Shown here: positions 9,019-17,147 of the stretch, one piece after another
Position numbering within the stretch: the first letter of the stretch is position 1
Layout: every line of letters starts with the position of its first letter
Source: Leeuwenhoekiella sp.
GTDB taxonomy: Bacteria > Bacteroidota > Bacteroidia > Flavobacteriales > Flavobacteriaceae
Assembly: GCA_011050015.1 (NCBI GenBank)
Contig: DRGP01000046.1
Location: 1 to 41,712 of the forward strand
Direction: 5' to 3'
DNA length: 41,712 bases
Program-made: the position numbers and the translations under genes
The notes under the pieces: generated by a model
The model's input: the letters and a program-made list of their open reading frames with translations, nothing else
Databases searched by the model: none
What the model was told of the DNA's origin: nothing

Positions 9019-10953
9019 CTATTTATGAATCTGAAAAATATGAAAGGGTAAATCGGGATGCAGTTCTACAAAATTCCATTCATCGTACCACGTGTATTGG
9101 TTTGATGTTACAAGATCTCTTACATGCAGGTGATAGCCGGCATAGATTTTTAATTCTTCCAGCGGAAGCTGTACATAGCCACTTTGCGACTGGTGTGGAT
9201 CAAGGCTTATCACAATGAGCAATTCATTATTGTGTGCCTCATCCCATTTATAAAATGCGAGAAGCGCTTCGTTGTGTACCGTGCAGAAACGTATATTATT
9301 GGTCTGCTGCAAGGCCGCATGCTCCCGGCGTATGAAATTCATACGTTTAATAAGATGCATCAACCTATTGTCATGCGTCCAGTCCCAATGGCGTACCTGG
9401 TATTTTTCAGAATTTAAATATTCCTCTTTACCTTCTACGGGCTCACTCTGCATAAATTCATACACGGGACCGTAAAGCCCGATGTTACCGCTCATTGTAG
9501 CGGCCAGTGCGTAGCGTATAATATGCTGTGACTCGTTGGCATGTTGCAAGTGCCAGGGGTTGATATCTGGTGTATTTGGCCAGAAATTGGGCCGGTAATA
9601 TTCTTTTTGTTTGGTCTGGGTAAGCTCGGTCATGTAGGTGATAAGTTCATGCTTACTTGTTCGCCAGGTAAAATAAGTGTAAGATTGTGTGTAGCCCTGT
9701 TTGGCCAACTGTTGCATGACCTTGGGCCGCGAGAACGCTTCCGCGAGAAAAAGTACATCGGGGTGTTCTTTTTTTATTTCGGCTATAAACCAGTTCCAGA
9801 AGTAGAAGGGTTTGGTATGCGGGTTATCCACCCGAAATATCTTGACGCCAAAATCTATCCAATGCAGGGCCACACTCAGTAGCTCTTGCCACATCTTTTT
9901 ATATTCAGGCCCTTCCCAGTAAAAATTGACGATATCCTGGTATTTTTTGGGCGGATTTTCGGCATATTGCATCGTTCCGTCGGGACGCTTTTTAAACCAC
10001 GCTTCATGCTCGGTCAGATACGGGTTATCTGGCGCGGCCTGAAAAGCAAGGTCTAGCGCGATCTCCAGCCCATGATCATTTGCTTTTTTGATGAGGTGCC
10101 GAAAGCTCTCTTCATCGCCCAGTTCAGGATGAATGGACTTATGTCCACCTTTTTTAGAACCTATTGCCCAGGGCACACCGGTATCACCTTCTTTAGCGTG
10201 CGTAGCGTTGTTCTTTCCTTTCCGGTTTACCTCGCCAATGGGATGTATGGGCGGAAAATAAACCGTATCAAAGCCCATATCTGCAATTCTGGGCAACAGG
10301 CGCTCACAGTCCTTAAAAGTACCGTGCTGCCCTTCTTCCCGTGCCGCTGAACGCGGAAAAAACTCATACCAGGTGCTAAAACCCGCCTTTTTTCGATCTA
10401 CATAGACCTGTAATTCACCACTTTCCGAGGCATGTTTGCGTGTGGGGTTATCCTTAAAAATACCATGCAATTCATCAGAAACAGCCATTTTACAGGCTTC
10501 TTCATAGCGTTTCAGGTCGTCAAAAGCTGCTTTGGCTTCGGTGAGAAATTTTTTGTGTTCTTTGCTTGCCTTTGTTTTTATTGCATCCAGATATTGTATA
10601 CCGTCCAGCAATTCACTATTTACCTGCTGCCCATCGGTAATCTTGGCATCGATGCCGTGCTGCCAGTTAAGAGCATTATCCATCCATCCTCGTATTTTGT
10701 AGGTATAAAACCCTTGCTTTTCTACTTGAAAAGAGGCCGTGTAGCTATCATTTTTAAGATGGTGCAGACGCTCGGTTTGCCATTCCCTGGCATGTTCCTG
10801 CTTATAACAAAGTTCGGCCTGCAGGATATCGTGACCATCGCCCAGCACATCTGCGGTCACCGTCACGATCTCGCCTACAATGCGTTTAATAAAAAAAGCC
10901 CCACCTTGTAATTGCGGAGCTACATTTTCTATGATTATTCGTTCTTGCTTCAA
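9019..10953 (-). CDS. glgE: Alpha-1,4-glucan:maltose-1-phosphate maltosyltransferase
   Basis: 644 residues. GlgE extends linear alpha-1,4-glucan by maltosyl units from maltose-1-phosphate. The N-terminal DUF3416-like beta domain (1-110) and a helical insert (120-170) precede the GH13 barrel. Family motifs are STWYEFFPRS (193-202), YFPPIHPIGEVNRKGKNN (232-249), FRVDNPHTKPF with nucleophile Asp376, and FLAEAFSRP with acid/base Glu405. The frame opens at a TTG (10953). A stop lies six codons further upstream in frame and no ATG intervenes, so a TTG start is likely. It is the first gene of a minus-strand operon with maltokinase, glgB, GH31 and M48 genes, and is divergent from msrB. Confidence 0.95.
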   Translation of the reverse strand: MKQERIIIENVAPQLQGGAFFIKRIVGEIVTVTADVLGDGHDILQAELCYKQEHAREWQTERLHHLKNDSYTASFQVEKQGFYTYKIRGWMDNALNWQHGIDAKITDGQQVNSELLDGIQYLDAIKTKASKEHKKFLTEAKAAFDDLKRYEEACKMAVSDELHGIFKDNPTRKHASESGELQVYVDRKKAGFSTWYEFFPRSAAREEGQHGTFKDCERLLPRIADMGFDTVYFPPIHPIGEVNRKGKNNATHAKEGDTGVPWAIGSKKGGHKSIHPELGDEESFRHLIKKANDHGLEIALDLAFQAAPDNPYLTEHEAWFKKRPDGTMQYAENPPKKYQDIVNFYWEGPEYKKMWQELLSVALHWIDFGVKIFRVDNPHTKPFYFWNWFIAEIKKEHPDVLFLAEAFSRPKVMQQLAKQGYTQSYTYFTWRTSKHELITYMTELTQTKQKEYYRPNFWPNTPDINPWHLQHANESQHIIRYALAATMSGNIGLYGPVYEFMQSEPVEGKEEYLNSEKYQVRHWDWTHDNRLMHLIKRMNFIRREHAALQQTNNIRFCTVHNEALLAFYKWDEAHNNELLIVISLDPHQSQSGYVQLPLEELKIYAGYHLHVRDLVTSNQYTWYDEWNFVELHPDLPFHIFQIHK

Positions 10954-11020
10954 AAGTGGTGAAATTGATTAGTCTGTTATAAAAATAGCAATAAAATATC
11001 AATTTTGCAGCAAAAGTGGT
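10951..11020. promoter_or_regulatory. Repeated 10-base box upstream of glgE
   Basis: The decamer CAAAAGTGGT (ACCACTTTTG on the minus strand) occurs at 10951-10960 and again at 11011-11020, 60 bases apart. The first copy spans the glgE start. In between, on the minus strand, is TATTTTTA, a partial match to the Bacteroidota -7 element TAnnTTTG, with no well-spaced -33 TTG. The pair could be an operator or a chance repeat. Confidence 0.25.
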
Positions 11021-11155
11021 TAATTATAGCGCAATTATTGATGGTGCAGCCCTAAATTTTAAAATACGCCGCTCGCAGCGTTAAGGCTTGTTAAAAAATT
11101 TACTTTTCCAAAATCGTGGCGTATTCTTTGAGTACCTTAAAATAAAATAGCCACT

Positions 11156-11629
11156 ATGAAAAAAATGATGCTCATTCTGCTTGTTGCCGCATTTACCGGT
11201 TGTAAGGGCAATGCTCAGCAGGAAACCAAAAAAGAAGATTATCCTGTAGAAAAAACCGCTTCTCAATGGAAGGCGGAACTCACGCCCCAGGAGTTTAACG
11301 TTTTGCGTCAAAGCGGAACCGAGCGGGCTTTTACCAGCGATCTGCTCGATAACAAAAAGGAAGGCACTTACACCTGCGCCGCCTGCGGGAACCCGGTTTT
11401 TGAAGGTAAACATAAATTTGATAGTGGAACCGGTTGGCCTTCCTTTGACCGTTCTATTGAAGGAAACGTAAGCTTTTCTTCTGATGATAAACTGGGATAC
11501 ACCCGTGTTGAAGAGCATTGCAGCAATTGTGGCAGCCACTTAGGCCACGTTTTTAACGACGGCCCGGAGCAGACTACCGGTAAAAGGCATTGCATTAATG
11601 GTGTCGCGTTAAACTTTGAAGCGAATTAA
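11156..11629 (+). CDS. msrB: Peptide-methionine (R)-S-oxide reductase, lipoprotein form
   Basis: 157 residues that reduce methionine-R-sulfoxide in proteins. The lipobox AAFTGC (Cys16) after a short hydrophobic signal predicts an exported lipoprotein, unlike the cytoplasmic E. coli MsrB. The zinc-binding pairs are CAAC (74, 77) and CSNC (122, 125). GTGWPSF, SHLGHVF and the catalytic RHCINGVAL (Cys146) follow. It would repair oxidised envelope proteins. It is divergent from glgE and followed by a strong terminator, so it is monocistronic. Confidence 0.95.
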   Translation: MKKMMLILLVAAFTGCKGNAQQETKKEDYPVEKTASQWKAELTPQEFNVLRQSGTERAFTSDLLDNKKEGTYTCAACGNPVFEGKHKFDSGTGWPSFDRSIEGNVSFSSDDKLGYTRVEEHCSNCGSHLGHVFNDGPEQTTGKRHCINGVALNFEAN

Positions 11630-11647
11630 ATTCCATTAAAACGGCAC

Positions 11648-11684
11648 AAAAAGGCTCAAAATCGGTTGATTTTGAGCCTTTTTT
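11648..11684 (+). terminator. Rho-independent terminator after msrB
   Basis: Sixteen-base perfect arms (11648-11663 and 11668-11683) around the loop GGTT. The core is GGCTCAAAATC / GATTTTGAGCC, flanked by A-run and T-run. It begins 19 bases after the msrB stop. Confidence 0.92.
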
Positions 11685-11793
11685 AAGTGAAAAACCCATA
11701 TATCTAAAAATTTAGGTTCAATTTTTCATTATTAATTGCAAATAACACCCCACTATAAACCGCCCTTTTTGCCTAAATTTACTTGAAAACGCC

Positions 11794-12225
11794 ATGCTTT
11801 TAAACGTATCTTACAACAACCCGAAGGTCAAAAAAAAGATAGATGAAGAAGTGGGAAAACCTTTTACCCTTAAAGAACGTTTTAAAATGGGCGGCATAGG
11901 TTCTTCAAAGCTTTTTATTACTTCGGCCAGTATAAAAATTTACAATTTGCTCATACTTGACAGTTATATTAACACGTGTAACATCGAGATGCGCCCCAAT
12001 GGGATTATTCTGGGTTTCCGTTCCCTGCTTGAATCGTATGCGCTTATTATCCCTTATTACAAACTCTCACTCTACAAGGGCAAAGCCGAAGAATACAGTA
12101 TTTACCGCGATGATTATTTTGTGAAGATCAGGGCCTTGGCAAAAGATAAATCTACTCACAAATTCATCAAAAAAGTAATGAACTATAAAGCAGAAAACCA
12201 GCCCCTCGGCCCGGAAGATCTCTGA
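11794..12225 (+). CDS. Conserved hypothetical protein, about 143 residues
   Basis: I do not recognise a named domain. The protein is basic at its N-terminus (NNPKVKKKIDEEVGKPFTLKERFK) and has a central hydrophobic beta/alpha stretch (KLFITSASIKIYNLLILDSY, then GIILGFRSLLESYALIIPYYKL). There is no signal peptide or clear membrane helix. Codon use matches its neighbours, and the gene has its own intergenic space on both sides (about 110 bases after the msrB terminator, about 97 before the next gene). I believe it is a real cytoplasmic protein. The central hydrophobic strands could form a PH-like or similar small beta fold, but this is a guess. Confidence 0.7.
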   Translation: MLLNVSYNNPKVKKKIDEEVGKPFTLKERFKMGGIGSSKLFITSASIKIYNLLILDSYINTCNIEMRPNGIILGFRSLLESYALIIPYYKLSLYKGKAEEYSIYRDDYFVKIRALAKDKSTHKFIKKVMNYKAENQPLGPEDL

Positions 12226-12322
12226 TTTTAAGCCCAAAAAAGCGGATTTATGTCCTAACTCCCCGTTTTTAGGAAGGTTTTAAACTGTGCATTCACGCTT
12301 TATCGCTATCTTCAACCTTGCT

Positions 12323-13777
12323 ATGAAAATACTTATAACAGGAGCCAATGGATACATTGGCATGCGTTTGCTGCCTTTATTGCTTGATATGGGTCACCAA
12401 GTGGTCTGCACGGTACGGGATGAAAAACGCCTTTCGGTAGATCAGGACATCCGCAATCAGATTGAAGTGGTGGAAATTGATTTTCTCAAAGAACCACGAC
12501 CAGACCTACTTCCCAAAGATATAGATGCGGCCTACTACCTCATTCATTCCATGAGTACCTCTACTTCAGATTTTGGGGAGAAAGAAGCGCTTTCAGCTTT
12601 AAATTTTAATACCTATATCGAGGAAACCCACTGTAAACAGGTAATCTACCTCAGCGGTATTATTAACGAAAAAATATTGAGTAAGCATCTGCAATCGCGC
12701 AAAAATGTAGAGGAAACCTTATATAAAGGGAGTTGTCCCGTAACTGTTTTACGCGCTGCGATCATTGTGGGATCGGGAAGTTCTTCTTTTGAAATTATCA
12801 GGGACCTGTGTGAAAAACTCCCCATAATGATCACCCCAAAATGGGTGAAAACCCGCTGCCAGCCCATCGCTATACGTAACGTTTTAAATTATCTTGCCGG
12901 TGTGCTGGGCAGGTCAGCATGTTATGGGGATTCTTTTGACATTGGCGGGCCAGACATTCTGAGCTACAAAGAGATGATGCTCGAGTATTCACGCATCCGC
13001 AAATTGTCACTTTCCATTGTAGATGTGCCGTTTTTGAGTCCAAAAATTTCTTCTTACTGGTTGTATTTTGTGACCTCAACTTCCTATAAGTTGGCATTGA
13101 ACCTTGTGGACAGTATGCGTGTGGAAGTCATCACCAGCGATACACGCCTGCAGGAAATGCTGGAGATAGAGCCTATAAGTTACGCGCAGGCCATACAGCT
13201 GGCCTTTGAGAAAATTGAACAGCACCAGGTGGTTTCAAGCTGGAAAGACAGTATGGTGAGCGGGCGCTTTAACAGTGATCTCAAAAAATATGTAAAAGTT
13301 CCCGAATATGGCTGCGTCAAGGACAAAAAGAGCCAAAAACTGGAAAACCCGCAGCAGGCCCTTGAAAATGTCTGGGCAATAGGCGGTGATCGCGGTTGGT
13401 ATTATGCCGATTTTCTATGGAAAATACGCGGTTTTATGGATAAAATAATAGGTGGTGTGGGCTTACGCCGCGGCCGTACCCACGCCCATGAAATTTCAGA
13501 AGGTGACGCGCTGGATTTCTGGCGGGTAATTCTGGCCGATAAGAAGAAGAAGCGCTTATTACTTTTTGCAGAGATGAAAGTGCCCGGTGAAGCCTGGCTG
13601 GAATGGGAAATTGATGAAGATAACGTACTGCACCAGACGGCCACTTTTAGGCCAAAAGGTTTATCGGGCAGGTTGTATTGGTACACCATGTTGCCCTTTC
13701 ATTATTTCATTTTTGATGGAATGATACGTAATATTGCCACATATAGTCCTAAAAACCAACGCGCATTAAATTCCTGA
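12323..13777 (+). CDS. NAD(P)-binding SDR-family protein with C-terminal DUF2867
   Basis: 484 residues from the ATG at 12323; an ATG-less extension to 12287 is unlikely because it would precede the Rossmann strand. MKILITGANGYIGMRLLPLL is a classic GxxGxxG dinucleotide-binding start. It is followed by atypical/extended SDR features: YYLIHSMS (about 80-87) and VIYLSGI (about 107-113). The C-terminal part (about 330-480), with WAIGGDRGWYYADFLWKIRG, FWRVI, MKVPGEAWLEW and LYWYTMLPFHYFIFDGMI, fits the DUF2867 domain often fused to such reductases. The substrate is unknown. The stop TGA overlaps a possible CTG start of the BCCT gene, which suggests one operon. Confidence 0.88.
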   Translation: MKILITGANGYIGMRLLPLLLDMGHQVVCTVRDEKRLSVDQDIRNQIEVVEIDFLKEPRPDLLPKDIDAAYYLIHSMSTSTSDFGEKEALSALNFNTYIEETHCKQVIYLSGIINEKILSKHLQSRKNVEETLYKGSCPVTVLRAAIIVGSGSSSFEIIRDLCEKLPIMITPKWVKTRCQPIAIRNVLNYLAGVLGRSACYGDSFDIGGPDILSYKEMMLEYSRIRKLSLSIVDVPFLSPKISSYWLYFVTSTSYKLALNLVDSMRVEVITSDTRLQEMLEIEPISYAQAIQLAFEKIEQHQVVSSWKDSMVSGRFNSDLKKYVKVPEYGCVKDKKSQKLENPQQALENVWAIGGDRGWYYADFLWKIRGFMDKIIGGVGLRRGRTHAHEISEGDALDFWRVILADKKKKRLLLFAEMKVPGEAWLEWEIDEDNVLHQTATFRPKGLSGRLYWYTMLPFHYFIFDGMIRNIATYSPKNQRALNS

Positions 13778-13800
13778 AATTTCTTAAGGAAAATCTGTTA

Positions 13801-15303
13801 TTGAGCATCCCGCTGGGGATACTTCTGGGCTGCTCTATTCCTTTTTATTTTTATACCAAAGCCAGTTACGACGCCATTGAGCAAGCCTCTTTATGGGTAC
13901 GCACTTATTTTGGCGCCTTTTATCTGTATCTGGGACTGGCCTGCGTATTGTTATTAGTCGCCGTTGCCTGTTCCCGATGGGGAAATTACAAACTTGGAAA
14001 GCCCGATGACAAACCCGCCTTTAACCGCCTGGCATGGATTTCTATGCTCTATAGTGCCGGTATGGGCGCGGGCATCCTGCTGCGTGCCGTTCAGGAACCG
14101 GTGTATATGCAGCAAAACCCGCCCTTACACATTGACGCTCCCGCAGAAATAATCGCGCTGGAATTTACTTTTTATCAATGGGGCTTTACCGCATGGGCAT
14201 TTTACGCCATTTTTGCTTTGGCCATTGGCTATGCCATCTTTAAACGGAAACTTCCAGTGGCCACCAGCAGTAGTTTTGCCCGTCTTTTTAGTGAAAAAAA
14301 ACAAAACCTGGCGAAACGCTTTTCTACCGGCATAGATGTGCTTACCATTATTACTACCGTTTTTGGACTGGTGGCTGCTGTGGGACTGGGCGCTTCCCAA
14401 ATAAAAGGGGGGCTCAATCATTTACTGGGTTACCAGCTCGATTATACCGTGATTATTTTATTGGTTATCGTCATTAGTATTTTGGCACTTTTTTCCGCGC
14501 TGAGCGGTGTGGAAAAAGGCATTAAGAATATTTCTACCCTAAACATTTACCTTACCGTGGCACTCTTGCTTTTTGTGCTGCTACAAAGTGATATATTGAC
14601 CATTTTCGGGCAGTTTTTTAGCGCTTTTTACCGGTATATCATTGATTTTGTACCCATGAGCATTGCTTTGGGAAATTATGATCCCGGCGAGGCATTTCTC
14701 ACGGATTGGACGTATTATTACTGGGCGTTCTGGTTGGCCTGGGCGCCGTTTACCGGTATTTTTATCGCGCGTATTTCCCAGGGGCGTACGCTGCGCGAAA
14801 TCATAATCGGCGTGCTGCTCATTCCCTCACTGGGCACGTTTTTTTGGTTCAGCGCTTTTGGCACATCATCCTTTCAAATGATACAGGAATGGGGCACTTA
14901 TCAGGGAGAGTTTGACAATGTATTCACCTCCATTTTTAAGTTTCTGGAGCATTATCCATTGCAGGCGGTGGTAAACGGGGTGGTTATTTTACTGCTCGTG
15001 AGTTTTCTGGTCACTTCGGTAGATTCTGCTATTTATGTGCTCAGCATGTTTACTGATAAGCGGCCAGAACCGGGCAAAATGCACCGCACCTTGTGGGGTG
15101 TTGCGCTTATGGTTTTTTCGGTCGCTATCGTTCTTTTGGGCCAGGCGCGGGCAGATAGCGATGTACTTACCGCTATGCAAAAACTGCTTATCATCACTTC
15201 GCTCCCATTGAGTCTGCTCCTGGTGCTTATGATCGTTTTATGGTTGATCGACCTCTGGTTTTGGAAAAGCGATACTCAAAAACGGGAGCAGCTTACAAAG
15301 TAA
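13801..15303 (+). CDS. BCCT family transporter
   Basis: A 500-residue, roughly 12-helix inner-membrane transporter of the betaine/choline/carnitine family. Diagnostic stretches are GMGAGILLRAVQEPVY in the first third and DWTYYYWAFWLAWAPFTGIFIARISQGR near 300-323, corresponding to the family WTxxYWxWWxxWxPFxGxFxARISxGR. SYL-type termini are present. It probably imports compatible solutes such as glycine betaine. The listed start is the TTG at 13801. Translation may instead start at CTG 13774, giving nine more residues KFLKENLLL after Met. That start overlaps the upstream TGA stop. No ATG is available before the first helix. Confidence 0.88.
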   Translation: MSIPLGILLGCSIPFYFYTKASYDAIEQASLWVRTYFGAFYLYLGLACVLLLVAVACSRWGNYKLGKPDDKPAFNRLAWISMLYSAGMGAGILLRAVQEPVYMQQNPPLHIDAPAEIIALEFTFYQWGFTAWAFYAIFALAIGYAIFKRKLPVATSSSFARLFSEKKQNLAKRFSTGIDVLTIITTVFGLVAAVGLGASQIKGGLNHLLGYQLDYTVIILLVIVISILALFSALSGVEKGIKNISTLNIYLTVALLLFVLLQSDILTIFGQFFSAFYRYIIDFVPMSIALGNYDPGEAFLTDWTYYYWAFWLAWAPFTGIFIARISQGRTLREIIIGVLLIPSLGTFFWFSAFGTSSFQMIQEWGTYQGEFDNVFTSIFKFLEHYPLQAVVNGVVILLLVSFLVTSVDSAIYVLSMFTDKRPEPGKMHRTLWGVALMVFSVAIVLLGQARADSDVLTAMQKLLIITSLPLSLLLVLMIVLWLIDLWFWKSDTQKREQLTK

Positions 15304-15442
15304 AGTGCTGAAAAAAATCTATAAAAATGGTCTTTTTAGTCAAAAAATAGCCTTAGAAAGGGTAAAAATTGACGATTTAATTATATTGCGCTCCTAATAA
15401 CACGTTGAACCCAAATCTTAATTCGTTTTACAAATTTTACAC

Positions 15443-16639
15443 ATGAAAAGATTTCACCTCTTCTTATGCGCGTTCTATTTTATTTTTTCCGCGACAGCCC
15501 AAATAAATTTTGAAAAAGGCTATTACATTGATAATCTAGACCAGCGTATAGATGGTTACATTAAAAACCAAGACTGGAAAAGCAATCCTGCCCAATTTGA
15601 ATTTAAAGCAACGGAAAATGCAACTCCTAAAACCATCACCTTAAAATACGCTCAGGAATTTGGCTTTGAGAACCGTTATAAATATATACGCGCCACGGTA
15701 AAACTAGATCGTTCAAGCGCGGCTTTGCAAAACCTGAGCAAGAAACGTATTCCAGAATTTGTAACGCAAGAGTTGTTTTTAAAATTACTTGTGCAAGGCG
15801 AAGCCATGCTTTATCGTTATGAAGATGGCAATATGATCAGGTATTTCTACAGCAAGAACGATACGGGCATTAAACCACTGGTTTATAAAGAATATATAGA
15901 GCAAGACCAAGATTTAAGAAAAAATGAATCTTATAAACAAGAGCTGTTTAACAATTTGAAATGCTCTTCAATCTCATTAAATCGAATAAAAAAACTAAAA
16001 TACAAGAGTACTTCCTTAGTTGACTTTTTTACAGATTACAATTCGTGTATAAATCCTGATTATAAAAACACTATCGTTAAAGAACATCGTGAATTTTTTC
16101 ATTTAAGTATCAGGCCAGGAGTAAAATATGCGAACCTCAAACTAGAAAGATTTTCTACTATAGGCCTCGCTTCCCGTAAAGTAAATCTCGATGATGCGTG
16201 GAGTGTACGGGCAGGTTTAGAAGCAGAGTTTATACTGCCGTTCAACAAAAACAAATGGTCTATACTTGTAGAACCTACTTATCAATATTATAAATCAGAA
16301 GGAGAATTAGATAACGAAACAACCTCTGCCGATTATAAGTCTATTGAATTGCCGCTGGGCGTGAGGCATTATTTTTTTTTAAACGATACATCGAAACTTT
16401 TTGTGAACGCTGCCTTTGTGCTTGATTTTTCTTTGAATTCTACCATAACATATAGAGATCGCGTTCAACTGGATACAAAAAGCAGAAATAACATTGCCCT
16501 CGGTGCTGGTTTTAAATATGGTGATCGCTATAGTTTTGAATTTCGGTACGACCTAGATCGTAATGTATTGAGCGATTATATTTATTATGACTCTGATTAT
16601 GGTGGTTTCTCCTTGATTTTTGGCTATACTATTTTTTAA
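15443..16639 (+). CDS. Putative outer-membrane beta-barrel protein, secreted
   Basis: 398 residues with a signal peptide (KRFHLFLCAFYFIFSATAQ, cut after Ala-Gln). The first half (INFEKGYYIDNLDQRIDGYI) resembles a soluble N-terminal domain in uncharacterised Bacteroidota proteins. The second half, from about 215, is a string of alternating amphipathic strands (FHLSIRPGVKYANLKLE, WSVRAGLEAEFILPF, WSILVEPTYQYYKSE, LPLGVRHYFFL). It ends in an aromatic C-terminus (GGFSLIFGYTIF), typical of an outer-membrane barrel of about 8-10 strands. Function is unknown. A small lipoprotein gene follows 8 bases later and is probably co-transcribed. Confidence 0.75.
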   Translation: MKRFHLFLCAFYFIFSATAQINFEKGYYIDNLDQRIDGYIKNQDWKSNPAQFEFKATENATPKTITLKYAQEFGFENRYKYIRATVKLDRSSAALQNLSKKRIPEFVTQELFLKLLVQGEAMLYRYEDGNMIRYFYSKNDTGIKPLVYKEYIEQDQDLRKNESYKQELFNNLKCSSISLNRIKKLKYKSTSLVDFFTDYNSCINPDYKNTIVKEHREFFHLSIRPGVKYANLKLERFSTIGLASRKVNLDDAWSVRAGLEAEFILPFNKNKWSILVEPTYQYYKSEGELDNETTSADYKSIELPLGVRHYFFLNDTSKLFVNAAFVLDFSLNSTITYRDRVQLDTKSRNNIALGAGFKYGDRYSFEFRYDLDRNVLSDYIYYDSDYGGFSLIFGYTIF

Positions 16640-16647
16640 AACATATC

Positions 16648-17094
16648 ATGAAATATTTAAGTTTACTAAGCATCCTTTTTCTTGTCTCAAGCTGTCAAAA
16701 TCGAAAAAATACGCCCCCTTTTTTTGAAAAAATGCAGGGTGACTGGATACGCACTAATGAAGAAGCCGGAAAAGCTACTTATGAACACTGGGAAAAAATT
16801 GCCGATCAAGAATATACCGGGATGGCTTTTACGCTACAGGAAAACGATACTATTTTTAAGGAAGACCTGAGAATTTATAAAGAAGATAATATCTGGAACC
16901 TCCAGGTGACCGCACCTGGAGAACAGCCCGTTATTTTTGAAGTTACTGACCATAAAATAAATGCTTTTACCGCGGAAAGCCCACAAAATGAGTACCCAAA
17001 AAAAGTGGTTTATTCTCTGAAAAACGACCAATTAACAGCCAAAATCTCTGGTGGAGGTCCTAAAATTATTTTCAATTTTAAGAAAACGCCGTAA
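16648..17094 (+). CDS. Small lipoprotein, DUF6265-like
   Basis: 148 residues with signal peptide and lipobox LVSSC (Cys16). The mature part starts with FFEKMQGDWIRTNEEAGKATYEHW. This W-x(n)-YExW pattern, followed by strands EYTGMAFTL, DLRIYKEDN and PVIFEVTDHKINAFTAE, matches the DUF6265 / lipocalin-like group as I remember it. It is probably an eight-stranded periplasmic or surface lipoprotein that might bind a small ligand. It follows the beta-barrel gene by 8 bases and converges on the ctlX gene. Confidence 0.75.
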   Translation: MKYLSLLSILFLVSSCQNRKNTPPFFEKMQGDWIRTNEEAGKATYEHWEKIADQEYTGMAFTLQENDTIFKEDLRIYKEDNIWNLQVTAPGEQPVIFEVTDHKINAFTAESPQNEYPKKVVYSLKNDQLTAKISGGGPKIIFNFKKTP

Positions 17095-17147
17095 TCATTT
17101 TACAAAAACACCATCAAAAACTTTCGGGAAACAATACCCTGATGGGT

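Noticed and set aside
11117-11132. TGGCGTATTCTTTGAG upstream of msrB as a sigma-54 promoter
   Set aside because: The essential GC of the -12 element reads GA, and the site is only about 24 bases before the ATG; more like a chance or sigma-A-type match.
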